Position numbers and translations under genes: made by a program. From Faecalitalea sp. UBA4312 (GTDB lineage Bacteria; Bacillota_I; Bacilli_A; Erysipelotrichales; Erysipelotrichaceae), in the NCBI GenBank assembly GCA_002394635.1, contig DGUK01000076.1, positions 1 to 25,347 of the forward strand: 25,347 bases of DNA, given 5' to 3'. The notes under the pieces were generated by a model. The model was given only the letters and a program-made list of their open reading frames with translations, was not told where the DNA came from and made no database searches. Shown here in pieces: positions 8,034-16,347 of the stretch (its first letter is position 1; each line of letters starts with the position of its first letter).

Positions 8034-8911
8034 TTATTATGGAAGCAACCCCAATCGTATCAATTATTACTCCTTTTTATAAAGGAAATCGGTTTTTGCC
8101 GTCTCTATATCAAAATATCATTAGAAATCAATATGTATTGGAAGAAGGCCGAATTGAATGGATCCTAGTCAACGACAGCCCGGATCATAAGATGGAACTG
8201 CCCATCAATGACCGTATTGTGATAAAAACAGCAGTACATGCCAAGAACAGTGGTATTCATCAGGCGCGTATAACCGGGCTGCAGATGGCTGAAGGAAAGT
8301 ATGTATTATTTCTGGATCAGGATGATGAGATAGCCGATGATTATGTGAGGAAAGAACTGGCACTGATCAAGGATAATGAAATGATCATCTGTAATGCATA
8401 TGAGGAAAACGAGGATGGATCCAGACGAAAACTATATCGTTCTTCTTTTAAATGGGGAATGATAACAAATCTGGAACCATATATCAAGAAATGTAATCAG
8501 ATCATATCGCCTGGACAATGTCTGATTTTGCGGTCATCGATTCCGAAGGAGTGGAAAGAAAACATTATTCATAAAAACGGATCGGATGACTTGTATCTTT
8601 GGATCCTGTTATTATCGAAGGGCGCAAAGATCACGACAAATGATGAATGTTTATATGTGCATAAATATACAGGGGACAATGTATCCGAAGATTTAAGAAA
8701 GATGGAGCATTCAACATTGGAGATTGTTGATGTCCTATCAAAAAGTCCTTACGTATCAGAACGGACCATTCATTACATACGGAAAAGCCGGTCCTTTAAA
8801 ATGAAATTTGAGAGAATGCGTGCTATGCAGAAACTTGGCTTTATGCTTGCATCTAGTGATATTTTGCTACCTAAAGTGTATTGGAAGATCAGAGAGATGT
8901 TGAATATATAA
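8030..8911 (+). CDS. Family 2 glycosyltransferase (GT-A fold)
   Basis: 293 residues, cytoplasmic, no membrane segments. The GT-A domain occupies about the first 115 residues: VSIITPFYKGN (10-20) for the first strand, VNDS at 47-50, and the metal and sugar-nucleotide site LDQDDE at 95-100, equivalent to the family DXD. The later part (ISPGQCLILR, DDLYLW) is typical of capsule and teichoic glycosyltransferases, where acceptor specificity lies. The start is uncertain: the ATG at 8030 lies in an inverted repeat (8015-8033) and a second ATG at 8039 gives a more usual N-terminus. Neither has a Shine-Dalgarno site. The preceding region is a decayed gene, so the original translation signals may have been lost. 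The sugar cannot be predicted. Confidence 0.82.
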   Translation: MFIMEATPIVSIITPFYKGNRFLPSLYQNIIRNQYVLEEGRIEWILVNDSPDHKMELPINDRIVIKTAVHAKNSGIHQARITGLQMAEGKYVLFLDQDDEIADDYVRKELALIKDNEMIICNAYEENEDGSRRKLYRSSFKWGMITNLEPYIKKCNQIISPGQCLILRSSIPKEWKENIIHKNGSDDLYLWILLLSKGAKITTNDECLYVHKYTGDNVSEDLRKMEHSTLEIVDVLSKSPYVSERTIHYIRKSRSFKMKFERMRAMQKLGFMLASSDILLPKVYWKIREMLNI

Positions 8912-9030
8912 GAAGCGAACATTCCCATAAGCGTTTGAGACCAAAGGATAGGGTAGCTGCGTATTAGCGTAAAGAGCCTTTGTCGAGAGCAGATTACTTA
9001 AAAAGCATGGGTTTAAGAGGTGAATAAGAA

Positions 9031-10002
9031 ATGACAGAAAATCCTTTAATCAGTGTAATATTACCGGTATACAATATTGAGAATTATCTTCCGGTCTGCA
9101 TGGATTCTTTATTTAGACAAACATATAAAAACTTGGAATTCATCCTTGTGGACGATGGTTCCGAAAATGTTTGTGCCGAACTTTGTGATTCTTACAAGGT
9201 AGTAGATCCCCGTGTGAAAGTCTTCCATAAGCTAAACGGAGGATTATCCGATGCACGCAATTATGGATTTCATAAGGCAGCAGGTCAGTATATAACTTTT
9301 ATCGATCCAGATGACTACGTCGACCAGGATTTTATTGAATATTTGTACTCTTTAACGAAAACCTATGGAACTAAAATGGCCATCTGTCAGCATAAAGTAA
9401 TCAAAAAAGACCGAATCTTGTTTGATTACGGAGAACAAGGTAACGAAGTACTGGATGACAAAATGTGTTTGAAACGCATGCTATATCATGATGTCATTGA
9501 TACATCTGCCTGGGCCAAGCTCTATCATCGGTCTTTATGTGAGGTGATTGAATATCCGAAAGGAAAAATTTTTGAGGATATCGGCACAACGTATAAATAT
9601 TTTTTGAAAAGCCGGCAGATAGCGGTTGGCTATGCTTCCAAATACTATTATATCCAGCATGACAGCTCCATTGTGAACCAGTCGTTCCGCAAGAATAAAC
9701 TGGATCTGCTGGAAATGACAGATAAGATGGCCGAGGATGTGCTTGCGGTCTACCCGGATCTGGAACAAGCTGTATTAAGAAGAAGGGTATATGCGCGATT
9801 AAGCACCATCAATCAGATGATCTATACAAAAGAATTTCCGGAAATAAGACGGGACATGATCCGATTTGTGCGGGACCATAAGCAGGATATTTGTGATGAT
9901 CCGCTGGCACCACGAAGAGACAAATTGGCTATACGATTGCTGGATTTGAACTATAATATATATAAGCTTTCCTGGAAAGCATATTTAAAAGTATTCAAGT
10001 GA
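9031..10002 (+). CDS. Family 2 glycosyltransferase (CpsJ/EpsJ-like)
   Basis: 323 residues. The N-terminal GT-A domain is clear: ISVILPVYN at 7-15, LVDDGS at 39-44, LNGGLSDARN at 68-77, and the metal-binding IDPDDYVD at 91-98. The C-terminal 200 residues hold the family's SAWAKLYHRSL and FEDIGTTYKY motifs, seen in capsular and exopolysaccharide GT2 enzymes. The ATG has AGAGGTG about 8 bp upstream. LicD follows after 7 bp with its ribosome binding site on the stop codon, so the two are coupled. The enzyme adds one sugar to a lipid-linked glycan at the inner membrane; donor and linkage are unknown. Confidence 0.88.
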   Translation: MTENPLISVILPVYNIENYLPVCMDSLFRQTYKNLEFILVDDGSENVCAELCDSYKVVDPRVKVFHKLNGGLSDARNYGFHKAAGQYITFIDPDDYVDQDFIEYLYSLTKTYGTKMAICQHKVIKKDRILFDYGEQGNEVLDDKMCLKRMLYHDVIDTSAWAKLYHRSLCEVIEYPKGKIFEDIGTTYKYFLKSRQIAVGYASKYYYIQHDSSIVNQSFRKNKLDLLEMTDKMAEDVLAVYPDLEQAVLRRRVYARLSTINQMIYTKEFPEIRRDMIRFVRDHKQDICDDPLAPRRDKLAIRLLDLNYNIYKLSWKAYLKVFK

Positions 10003-10009
10003 GGTATAT

Positions 10010-10819
10010 ATGAAACGGTTATCACGAGAAGAAATACAGGAAGAATTATTTCAGATCCTGTGCGATTTCGTCGACTATTGTCAAGACCATCAATTGACAT
10101 ATATGTTATGTGGCGGTACCTTGCTGGGGGCCATTCGGCACAAGGACTTTATTCCATGGGATGATGACATTGATCTGTTTATGCCACGTCCCGATTTTGA
10201 CCGCTTTATATCTATGACCAGCAAGCACCCAATCAGGGATTATTATGAAACACAGTATTTGGAATTAGGGAATACGGAATATCCTTTCGGGAAACTGATT
10301 CATAAGAAGATTGCACTGGACAGTAAATTTCTGGAAAATGAGAAATACTTGTGGATCGATATCTTTCCTTTGGACGGGGTGCCACAAGATATAGAAACTT
10401 CCAACTATTTTCTGGATCATGCCAGGTCTTTACAGCTTGGTTTTGGAAAAGCGACGGCAAAACTGGGAACAGGGAAAAATGCCTTTCGGGCTGTGGCCAA
10501 GATACCGGCTGTTTTATACGCAAAGAAAAAAGGAGTGTCCTTTTATGCCAATCAGATCAATACACAGGCAAGAACCTACTGCTATGAAACATCGGCGTAT
10601 GTGGCGGATGTTGCGTGGCCGACCCGTGGCCAAAGAGAACGTATTTGTAAGAAGGATATGTTCCCGCTGATCAAAGTTCCTTTTCATGGAAGAGAGTTTT
10701 GTTCCATGGCTTGCTGGGATGCGTATCTGACTTCTTTGATGGGAGATTATATGACCCTTCCTCCCCTGCATCAAAGACAGACCCATGATGTCATCGTTTA
10801 TGACTTAAGAGGAACATAA
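10010..10819 (+). CDS. LicD-family phosphotransferase
   Basis: 269 residues. The LicD signature is obvious: MLCGGTLLGAIRH at 32-44 and FIPWDDDIDLFMPR at 47-60, a nucleotidyltransferase-like fold with the metal-binding aspartates at 51-55, then LWIDIFPLDG near 114-123. Known LicD proteins attach phosphorylcholine (or, in related enzymes, other phospho-substituents) to teichoic acid or capsule sugars from a CDP-activated donor. No choline uptake or activation genes are present in this window, so a polyol-phosphate donor is equally possible. The ribosome binding site GAGGT (10001-10005) overlaps the stop of the preceding glycosyltransferase. Confidence 0.88.
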   Translation: MKRLSREEIQEELFQILCDFVDYCQDHQLTYMLCGGTLLGAIRHKDFIPWDDDIDLFMPRPDFDRFISMTSKHPIRDYYETQYLELGNTEYPFGKLIHKKIALDSKFLENEKYLWIDIFPLDGVPQDIETSNYFLDHARSLQLGFGKATAKLGTGKNAFRAVAKIPAVLYAKKKGVSFYANQINTQARTYCYETSAYVADVAWPTRGQRERICKKDMFPLIKVPFHGREFCSMACWDAYLTSLMGDYMTLPPLHQRQTHDVIVYDLRGT

Positions 10820-10998
10820 AAGAATGGAATCAAATACGTCTGCAAAGATAAATCCAAAATGAAAAAGACACTTTGTCTGAAATAGAGCAATGCGAACTGC
10901 TATACGTTCTGGTTAAGAAATTCTATTATATGGAGTATAATGCATTTAAGGGAGGAAAGGATCGGTATTCATATTTTTTGAACAGTAGATCAATTGAC
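10820..10998 (+). pseudogene. Remnant 3' end of a third LtaS-like gene
   Basis: The reading frame from 10873 gives a peptide whose core FYYMEYNAFKGGKD (about 10921-10962) matches the C-terminal motif YYMEYNALKGGHD of LtaS-like copy 2 and, less closely, FMEYSALKMDH of copy 1. Codons differ at many synonymous positions, so this is an old paralogue rather than a fresh copy. No catalytic domain precedes it. A neighbouring frame around 10847-10873 reads like the preceding part of the family tail, suggesting a frameshift as well as the deletion. The fragment has lost its own stop and runs in frame into the epimerase gene. Confidence 0.68.
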
Positions 10999-12009
10999 AT
11001 GAAAAGATTACTTGTAACCGGAGCAGCGGGATTTATCGGATCCAATGTTTGCCGTCTGCTTGCGAGTGAAGAGAATTATGTAATAGGAATTGACAATATG
11101 AATTCGTATTATGACTTGGATCTGAAACAGTATCGTTTACGTCATTTACAAGCATTACCAAACTTCACATTTCGAAAACTGGATATCAGCAATAAAGAGG
11201 CCATGATGGCTGTTATGGAGGAATTTCGACCTACCGTTGTAATTCATCTGGCAGCGCAGGCGGGGGTTCGTTATTCCATCGATTGTCCGGATGCATATAT
11301 GCATTCCAATATGACTGGCTTTTTTAATATACTGGAGGCCTGTCGTTATGGCAAAGATTATGTGGAAAAACTAGTTTTTGCCAGTTCATCCAGTGTATAT
11401 GGAGCTAATACGAAGGTACCTTATGCAGAGTCTGATCCGGTGGATCAACCGGTTTCTTTCTATGCGGCAACAAAAAAATCAAATGAGCTGATGGCTTTCG
11501 CTTATGCGAAACTTTACAAGATTCCTACCATTGGTCTTCGGTTCTTTACTGTCTATGGACCGGCGGGACGACCGGATATGGCATACTATAAATTTACGAA
11601 CCGTTTGATAAACAAAGAAAAGATCCGATTGTATAATTATGGCCATTGTAAAAGAGATTTTACTTATATCGATGATATTTCCAAGGGAATTGCTTTGGCT
11701 GTAAAGGGTTCTGTGCCGGTTCAGGATGTACCTTATGAAATATATAATCTTGGGAACCATCAACCGGTGGATCTTTTGGAATTCGTACAAACTTTGATAT
11801 CTTTGTTGGTTGAGCACCATCTGGTTGAAAAGGAGGAGGTTGACTCATTGATCGAACTGGCACCGATGCAGCCTGGGGATGTTGTCGAAACGTATGCAGA
11901 TATGACAAAGTTTGCCAATCAATATCATTATCATCCACACACGGAATTGAAAGATGGTCTACGTTGTTTTATGGAATGGTATATAGACTACTATGGACTG
12001 CACAAATAA
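10999..12009 (+). CDS. NAD-dependent UDP-glucuronate 4-epimerase-like protein
   Basis: 336 residues from the ATG at 10999, an extended short-chain dehydrogenase. The N-terminus is MKRLLVTGAAGFIGSN with the NAD-binding GxxGxxG at 8-14. The active site is SSSSVYG near 129-135 plus YAATK (Y155, K159). GRPDMAYYKFT is the hallmark that separates UDP-glucuronate 4-epimerases (LpsL/CapI/GAE type) from GalE. It would interconvert UDP-glucuronate and UDP-galacturonate, using the product of the dehydrogenase at 21626. Start choice: 10999 gives the standard N-terminus but has no Shine-Dalgarno site. GGAGGAAAGG lies 39 bp upstream, and an in-frame TTG at 10873 would add 42 residues copied from an LtaS-like tail. 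Confidence 0.86.
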   Translation: MKRLLVTGAAGFIGSNVCRLLASEENYVIGIDNMNSYYDLDLKQYRLRHLQALPNFTFRKLDISNKEAMMAVMEEFRPTVVIHLAAQAGVRYSIDCPDAYMHSNMTGFFNILEACRYGKDYVEKLVFASSSSVYGANTKVPYAESDPVDQPVSFYAATKKSNELMAFAYAKLYKIPTIGLRFFTVYGPAGRPDMAYYKFTNRLINKEKIRLYNYGHCKRDFTYIDDISKGIALAVKGSVPVQDVPYEIYNLGNHQPVDLLEFVQTLISLLVEHHLVEKEEVDSLIELAPMQPGDVVETYADMTKFANQYHYHPHTELKDGLRCFMEWYIDYYGLHK

Positions 12010-12031
12010 AAAAGTGCAGTCCTATTTTTTT
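11995..12031 (+). terminator. Intrinsic terminator
   Basis: Perfect 9-bp stem GGACTGCAC / GTGCAGTCC (11995-12003 with 12014-12022), 10-nt loop, then TA and seven T. The left arm encodes the last codons of the epimerase and the stop codon lies in the loop. The right arm touches the stop codon of the convergent methyltransferase; there is no T-tract on the minus-strand side. Confidence 0.82.
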
Positions 12032-12657
12032 CGGGCCACACAATGCATCTTATGCTTTGGACGTTCTTCAAATAGCTCCATGGATAATCCGGCTTTCTCA
12101 CAGAGCGCTTTTACTTCCTTACGGTTGTAACAATGCACATCCCCCAGACGATGACGACGGTTTCCTTTTGGGAAAACATACCAGTTCATATAAAGGTTCC
12201 AATACCATGGTCCGGTATTATCACGTAAAATCAACCGTCCTTCCGGTCTGAGGATCCTGTATACATTGTTAAAAAAACTTTGTGGATCGGGATAGTGATG
12301 AAAGCTATGAGAGCATATGACAACATCAAAGGAAAGATCCTCAAAAGGGAGATTTTCGCAGTCTCCGATAACGAAGGAAATGGTTTCCGGATTTTTTTTC
12401 TTTGCGACTTTAATCATTTGATCGGATAAATCAATGCCCGTATATGATTTGTTCGGGTATTTTGCTGAGAGAAGAGCCAACATGGCTCCAGTTCCGCATC
12501 CACAATCCAAAACATCATGAAACATCTCTTTTTCTAATTCTTCTAAAATCTCGGGGTAATCCTCTTTACACATTTTATACGAATCGGCATCATCGAAATT
12601 AAGAGCTTCTTTATTGAATTGATCCAAGGATATTTTTTTATATATTTCATTTTTCAT
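12022..12657 (-). CDS. Class I SAM-dependent methyltransferase
   Basis: 211 residues. Motif I, VLDCGCGTG, is at 49-57. GIDLSDQM (74-81) ends in the acidic residue that binds the SAM ribose. CENLPFEDLSFDVVICSHSFHHYPDP and the RILRPEGRLIL strand complete a UbiE/Methyltransf_11-type fold. The substrate is unknown; small-molecule, lipid or sugar methylation are all possible. I start at the ATG at 12657 because GAGGAG lies 6 bp upstream of it; an earlier in-frame ATG at 12678 has no ribosome binding site and would put this GAGGAG inside the gene. It is the only minus-strand gene in the left three quarters of the window and is convergent with the epimerase. Confidence 0.85.
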   Translation of the reverse strand: MKNEIYKKISLDQFNKEALNFDDADSYKMCKEDYPEILEELEKEMFHDVLDCGCGTGAMLALLSAKYPNKSYTGIDLSDQMIKVAKKKNPETISFVIGDCENLPFEDLSFDVVICSHSFHHYPDPQSFFNNVYRILRPEGRLILRDNTGPWYWNLYMNWYVFPKGNRRHRLGDVHCYNRKEVKALCEKAGLSMELFEERPKHKMHCVARKK

Positions 12658-12691
12658 AGACTGCTCCTCGAAATACATATAAATATATTTA

Positions 12692-12709
12692 ATTATATGT
12701 ATTATAATA
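12692..12709. promoter_or_regulatory. Divergent AT-rich promoter region
   Basis: The gap between the methyltransferase and the GT4 operon holds TATAAT on the plus strand (12704-12709) and TATAAT on the minus strand at 12701-12706 and 12692-12697. The -10 elements overlap, so transcription of the two directions may interfere. No convincing -35 is visible on either strand. Confidence 0.4.
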
Positions 12710-12748
12710 AAAAGTAGTTTAGTTTAAAAGAAATTGAGAGATAGAATT

Positions 12749-13954
12749 ATGAAAATATTGTTTATTGTTTCATCTTTGTATAAGGGAGGAGCAGAACGAG
12801 TGGTGGCCCGTGTTGCTTCCATGTTGAGTAATAAGCATGAAGTGCACATATTTTTGACGCATCCATCTCGGGAACGTTATCCGGTTGATTCTCGTGTTAT
12901 TATCTACGAACTGCCTTCCATCAAAATCGGGAAACCATTCAGGGGAAGAAAAAGATCCTATTTACGAAAAAAAGCAATTAGTGATTATAAGAAGAAACAC
13001 GATATAGATTGCACGATCAGTTTTATGAACATGGCTAATTTTGATAATATTTGTACACATACGAACGATCGCAAGATCATATCGATCCGTTGCATGGTGT
13101 ACCCCACCATGCAATCCTATTCAAAAAAGGATCGATGGATATCCAACTTTCAACATTACATGAGCGCTTTAAAGGCAGATCAGGTAGTCGGGGTATCCCG
13201 ACAGGTCTGTTATGAACAGGTTCATACCTATCATGCAAACGAGAATAAAGTTGTAACGATCTATAATCCATGTAATATTCAAAAAGTACAGGAGCTATCA
13301 AATAATCCTTTGGAAGACGAGAAATTTATATCTTTGCTGTCGACCTATCCAAGATGCCTAATTACCATGGGACGAATTGTCGAGCAGAAAGGACATTGGC
13401 ACTTGGTTCGTGCGTTTAAAAACATTGCCGAGCAATATCCAGATACATGTCTGGTGATTTTGGGAGAAGGGGATCTCGAAGACACCATACGAGAAGTTAT
13501 CCGTGCAAACGGTCTGGAGAATCGTGTTTATCTGGCTGGATTTCATCCGGTTCCTTATCCTTATTTGAAAAGAGCATATGCTTATGTGTGTCCTTCTTTA
13601 TTTGAAGGTTTTTCCAATGCGGTTATTGAGGCAATGGCCTGCGGATTACCGATTCTGTCTGCGGATTGTGATTCGGGCCCTAGGGAATTGCTGGCCCCAG
13701 CCAGTAATTATCTGAAAAGGACGAATCAAATGGAAATTACAGATTATGGCATTTTGTTCCCTGTATGCAGCGGTGTTTTGAAAAACGAAGAACCGTTGGA
13801 ACCACAGGAAATAGAAATGGAAAAAGCCATGAGTTATATTCTGCAACATCCGGATAAAAGGGCATATTATGTTCAGAAAAATAATGATTGTCTGCAAACC
13901 TTTACACCGGAGCATATTCTGGAACAATGGAAAAAAGTGATAGAAAACAGGTAA
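12749..13954 (+). CDS. GT4 glycosyltransferase (tandem copy 1)
   Basis: 401 residues, GT-B fold. The N-terminal domain opens with MKILFIVSSLYKGGAERVV, the glycine-rich acceptor-side loop of the family. The donor-binding domain begins near residue 200 (LITMGRIVEQKGHWHLVRAF) and ends with LFEGFSNAVIEAMACGLPIL, containing the EX7E pair of retaining GT4 enzymes, and GPRELL. First gene of a run of three GT4 paralogues, with the next one 4 bp downstream. The start at ATG 12749 matches the family N-terminus; a TTG 15 bp upstream adds only MRDRI. The weak GAGAG at about 12735-12739 may serve as ribosome binding site. Adds a sugar from a nucleotide donor to the lipid-linked glycan. Confidence 0.87.
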   Translation: MKILFIVSSLYKGGAERVVARVASMLSNKHEVHIFLTHPSRERYPVDSRVIIYELPSIKIGKPFRGRKRSYLRKKAISDYKKKHDIDCTISFMNMANFDNICTHTNDRKIISIRCMVYPTMQSYSKKDRWISNFQHYMSALKADQVVGVSRQVCYEQVHTYHANENKVVTIYNPCNIQKVQELSNNPLEDEKFISLLSTYPRCLITMGRIVEQKGHWHLVRAFKNIAEQYPDTCLVILGEGDLEDTIREVIRANGLENRVYLAGFHPVPYPYLKRAYAYVCPSLFEGFSNAVIEAMACGLPILSADCDSGPRELLAPASNYLKRTNQMEITDYGILFPVCSGVLKNEEPLEPQEIEMEKAMSYILQHPDKRAYYVQKNNDCLQTFTPEHILEQWKKVIENR

Positions 13955-13958
13955 AGTC

Positions 13959-15173
13959 ATGAATGTATTATTTATTCTACCAAAGCTATCCGGAGGCGGT
14001 GCGGAAAAAATAGGAGCTATGGTTGCTTCGATGTTCACATCATATCACCAGGTGTATATGATTTTGCTGCAGGAAGGAAATCCTCCTTATTATCCGTTAG
14101 ATGAGAAGGTTCATTTGTTACAGGCACCTGCCGGGCAGACAGTAAAATCTCTGGAACAAATGATTAGAAAACAAAAAAGAAAATGGAACATCGACTGCTC
14201 CATCAGTTTTTTGGAACGGTCCAATGAACTGAATGTACGGACAAAGGGAAGAGAATACGTTATTATATCGATCCGTAATGCATATTCTTTGAAGTACCCG
14301 GAAAAAGAACAGAGACAATTATTTGCAGAGGTATCACAAAATACGGACCACATCGTTGCAATTTCAAAATATGTGAAATATGATCAGATGCAATATTTTC
14401 ATGCTGACGAAAACAAGATGTCTGTAATTTATAATCCTTGTCCGATTGAAGAAATTGTAAGCAAAGCCGATCTTCCTATGGAAGCAAATGAGCAGGCTTT
14501 GTTTAAAAAGGGACCGGTCGTTGTCAGTGCAGGTCGTTATGTGACACAGAAGGGGCAGTGGCATTTGATTCGGGCATTCACCAAGATCGTTCAGGATTAT
14601 CCATCTGCAAAACTAGTCTTGTTAGGAAGGGGAGAAGACAAGGATTATTTGAGGCAGGTGATAGAGAAAAATCATCTAACAGATTCTGTATCTTTATGTT
14701 CATATACAACCAATCCGTATACATATATGAAGCATGCGGATATATTTGTCTTACCATCTTTATATGAAGGATTAGGAAATGTATTGCTTGAAGCAATGGC
14801 ATGTGGGTGTCCGGTTATCTCATCCGACTGCTATGGAGGACCACGAGAACTGCTAGCCCCGGGTACTGATATTTTGAAACAGACAGATCGGATGGAGCCG
14901 GTTGAATATGGAATCCTGGTACCTGCAGGGGACGGACAGAAAACAATGGACGAACCTTTGTCCCAGGCTGAAAAAGAATTAACAAACGCAATTCTGTATC
15001 TTCTAGATGATCCCCGAACTAAAGATCATTATCGATACCAAAGCAGGAAACGGATCCAGGCATTCCGGAAAGATATTATTCTGCATCAGTGGCTGGATTT
15101 ATTGGAAAGGAAGGTAGTGGCAAATGAATCTAATGTTCATCATATATGGCCTTTCCGGAAATGGAGGCGCTGA
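13959..15173 (+). CDS. GT4 glycosyltransferase (tandem copy 2)
   Basis: 404 residues, same architecture as its neighbours. The N-terminal LFILPKLSGGGAEKIGA loop, the central VSAGRYVTQKGQWHLIRAF strand opening the donor domain, and the SLYEGLGNVLLEAMACGCPVI segment with both EX7E glutamates are intact. GPRELLAPGTDILKQTDRMEP follows, close to copy 1. It starts 4 bp after copy 1, inside a compact operon. Its last 50 bp overlap the start of copy 3 in another frame, so the final 16 residues (rich in W, R, H) are atypical and may be a recent extension. Donor and linkage are not predictable. Confidence 0.86.
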   Translation: MNVLFILPKLSGGGAEKIGAMVASMFTSYHQVYMILLQEGNPPYYPLDEKVHLLQAPAGQTVKSLEQMIRKQKRKWNIDCSISFLERSNELNVRTKGREYVIISIRNAYSLKYPEKEQRQLFAEVSQNTDHIVAISKYVKYDQMQYFHADENKMSVIYNPCPIEEIVSKADLPMEANEQALFKKGPVVVSAGRYVTQKGQWHLIRAFTKIVQDYPSAKLVLLGRGEDKDYLRQVIEKNHLTDSVSLCSYTTNPYTYMKHADIFVLPSLYEGLGNVLLEAMACGCPVISSDCYGGPRELLAPGTDILKQTDRMEPVEYGILVPAGDGQKTMDEPLSQAEKELTNAILYLLDDPRTKDHYRYQSRKRIQAFRKDIILHQWLDLLERKVVANESNVHHIWPFRKWRR

Positions 15174-16344
15174 ACATGTAAGCCGGTCGTTATTAAATCG
15201 GTTATCTCGGATCCATACGGTTACATTGGTTACATTGGAAGAAGATGTTGGCGGAAAATACGATCTGGATCCGGCAATTGATAGTTTTCGTATCCCGGAC
15301 AAACCGGTTTATTTTCGACATATTCCAAAGCTACGGCACTGGGATACATACGACTGGTGGTCTTTTTATCTGAAATATATGAAGCAAAGAAAAAAGATTG
15401 ATTGTGCTATCAGCTTTTTGGAACAAGGTAATTACATGAATCTTCGTTCGAAGACAAGAGAGAAGGTTATTGTTTCGATTCGAAATATGATGTCCTTAAA
15501 AAACCGTCAACTACAGTTGGAGGATGATCCTTCCATCATAGGTTATCGAAAATACAAGGAAAATGCCAATCAGGTAGTATGTGTATCTCGGGTATCAGGT
15601 TATGATCAGATTCATACATACGGGATACCATCAAATAAAATATATACAATCTACAATTATTGTGATACAGAAAGAATAGATGCTTTATCAAAAGAACCAA
15701 TCAACGATCCCGTTGTATGTTCCTTTCTGGAAAAACATTCGTTTATTTATCTTCATGTAGGTCGATTAAATAAGCAAAAGGGACAATGGCATTTGATCCG
15801 TGCGTTTTCAGAAATCCATAGAAACAATTCGCATGTAGGATTGCTGATCCTGGGGCAAGGAGATTTACAGTCGGAACTAAAAGCAATGATCCAGTCATAC
15901 AAGTTGGAGAAATCTGTATGTCTGGCAGGGTATAAGGATAATCCATTCCCTTATTACAGAAAGGCTCATGTATTTGTTCTAAGCAGTGAGTATGAAGGAT
16001 TTTCCAATGCATTGTTAGAAGCCATGGCGTGCTCTCTGCCTGTCATATCTACGGATTGTTTATCTGGTCCGGCAGAGCTTCTGGACCCGGATCGTGATCC
16101 GAGAGGACCAATCCAGAGCCCAAAGCATGCTCAATATGGTATCTTGACGCCGGTAGGTTCAATGGAACCAGCATTTGAAAAAAAAGAAATGGATAAACAG
16201 GAGCGGTTTCTTTTTCTATGTATGAAGGAATTGCTGGAAGACGAAGAGTTACGAAAACATTACTGCCAACAAAGCAGGATACGTATCAAGGACTTTGCCC
16301 CTGAGGTGATCATAAAGCAGTGGGAAGAAAGGATTCTGGATTGA
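15124..16344 (+). CDS. GT4 glycosyltransferase (tandem copy 3)
   Basis: 406 residues, GT-B fold paralogue of the two preceding genes. MNLMFIIYGLSGNGGAEHV forms the N-terminal loop, LHVGRLNKQKGQWHLIRAF begins the donor domain, and SEYEGFSNALLEAMACSLPVI keeps the EX7E glutamates. GPAELL replaces the GPRELL of its sisters, and copies 1 and 2 have MACG where this one has MACS. These small differences near the donor pocket suggest a different sugar. The ATG lies 50 bp inside the 3' end of copy 2, with GGAAGG just upstream, implying translational coupling. The ABC permease gene follows after 3 bp. Confidence 0.86.
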   Translation: MNLMFIIYGLSGNGGAEHVSRSLLNRLSRIHTVTLVTLEEDVGGKYDLDPAIDSFRIPDKPVYFRHIPKLRHWDTYDWWSFYLKYMKQRKKIDCAISFLEQGNYMNLRSKTREKVIVSIRNMMSLKNRQLQLEDDPSIIGYRKYKENANQVVCVSRVSGYDQIHTYGIPSNKIYTIYNYCDTERIDALSKEPINDPVVCSFLEKHSFIYLHVGRLNKQKGQWHLIRAFSEIHRNNSHVGLLILGQGDLQSELKAMIQSYKLEKSVCLAGYKDNPFPYYRKAHVFVLSSEYEGFSNALLEAMACSLPVISTDCLSGPAELLDPDRDPRGPIQSPKHAQYGILTPVGSMEPAFEKKEMDKQERFLFLCMKELLEDEELRKHYCQQSRIRIKDFAPEVIIKQWEERILD

Positions 16345-16347
16345 TCT

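Noticed and set aside
8912..9030. Possible small RNA or terminator between the two GT2 genes
   Set aside because: CAAAGG and CCTTTG can pair but are far apart, with no T-tract and no promoter, so support is too weak.
10351..10670. Open plus-strand frames inside the LicD gene
   Set aside because: They overlap a gene with unmistakable LicD motifs, have no ribosome binding sites and resemble nothing known.
11479..11938. Minus-strand frames opposite the epimerase
   Set aside because: Shadow frames; the epimerase motifs are complete on the plus strand and no start signals exist on the minus strand.
12657..12678. Earlier ATG for the methyltransferase
   Set aside because: No ribosome binding site precedes it, while GAGGAG sits correctly before the internal ATG at 12657.
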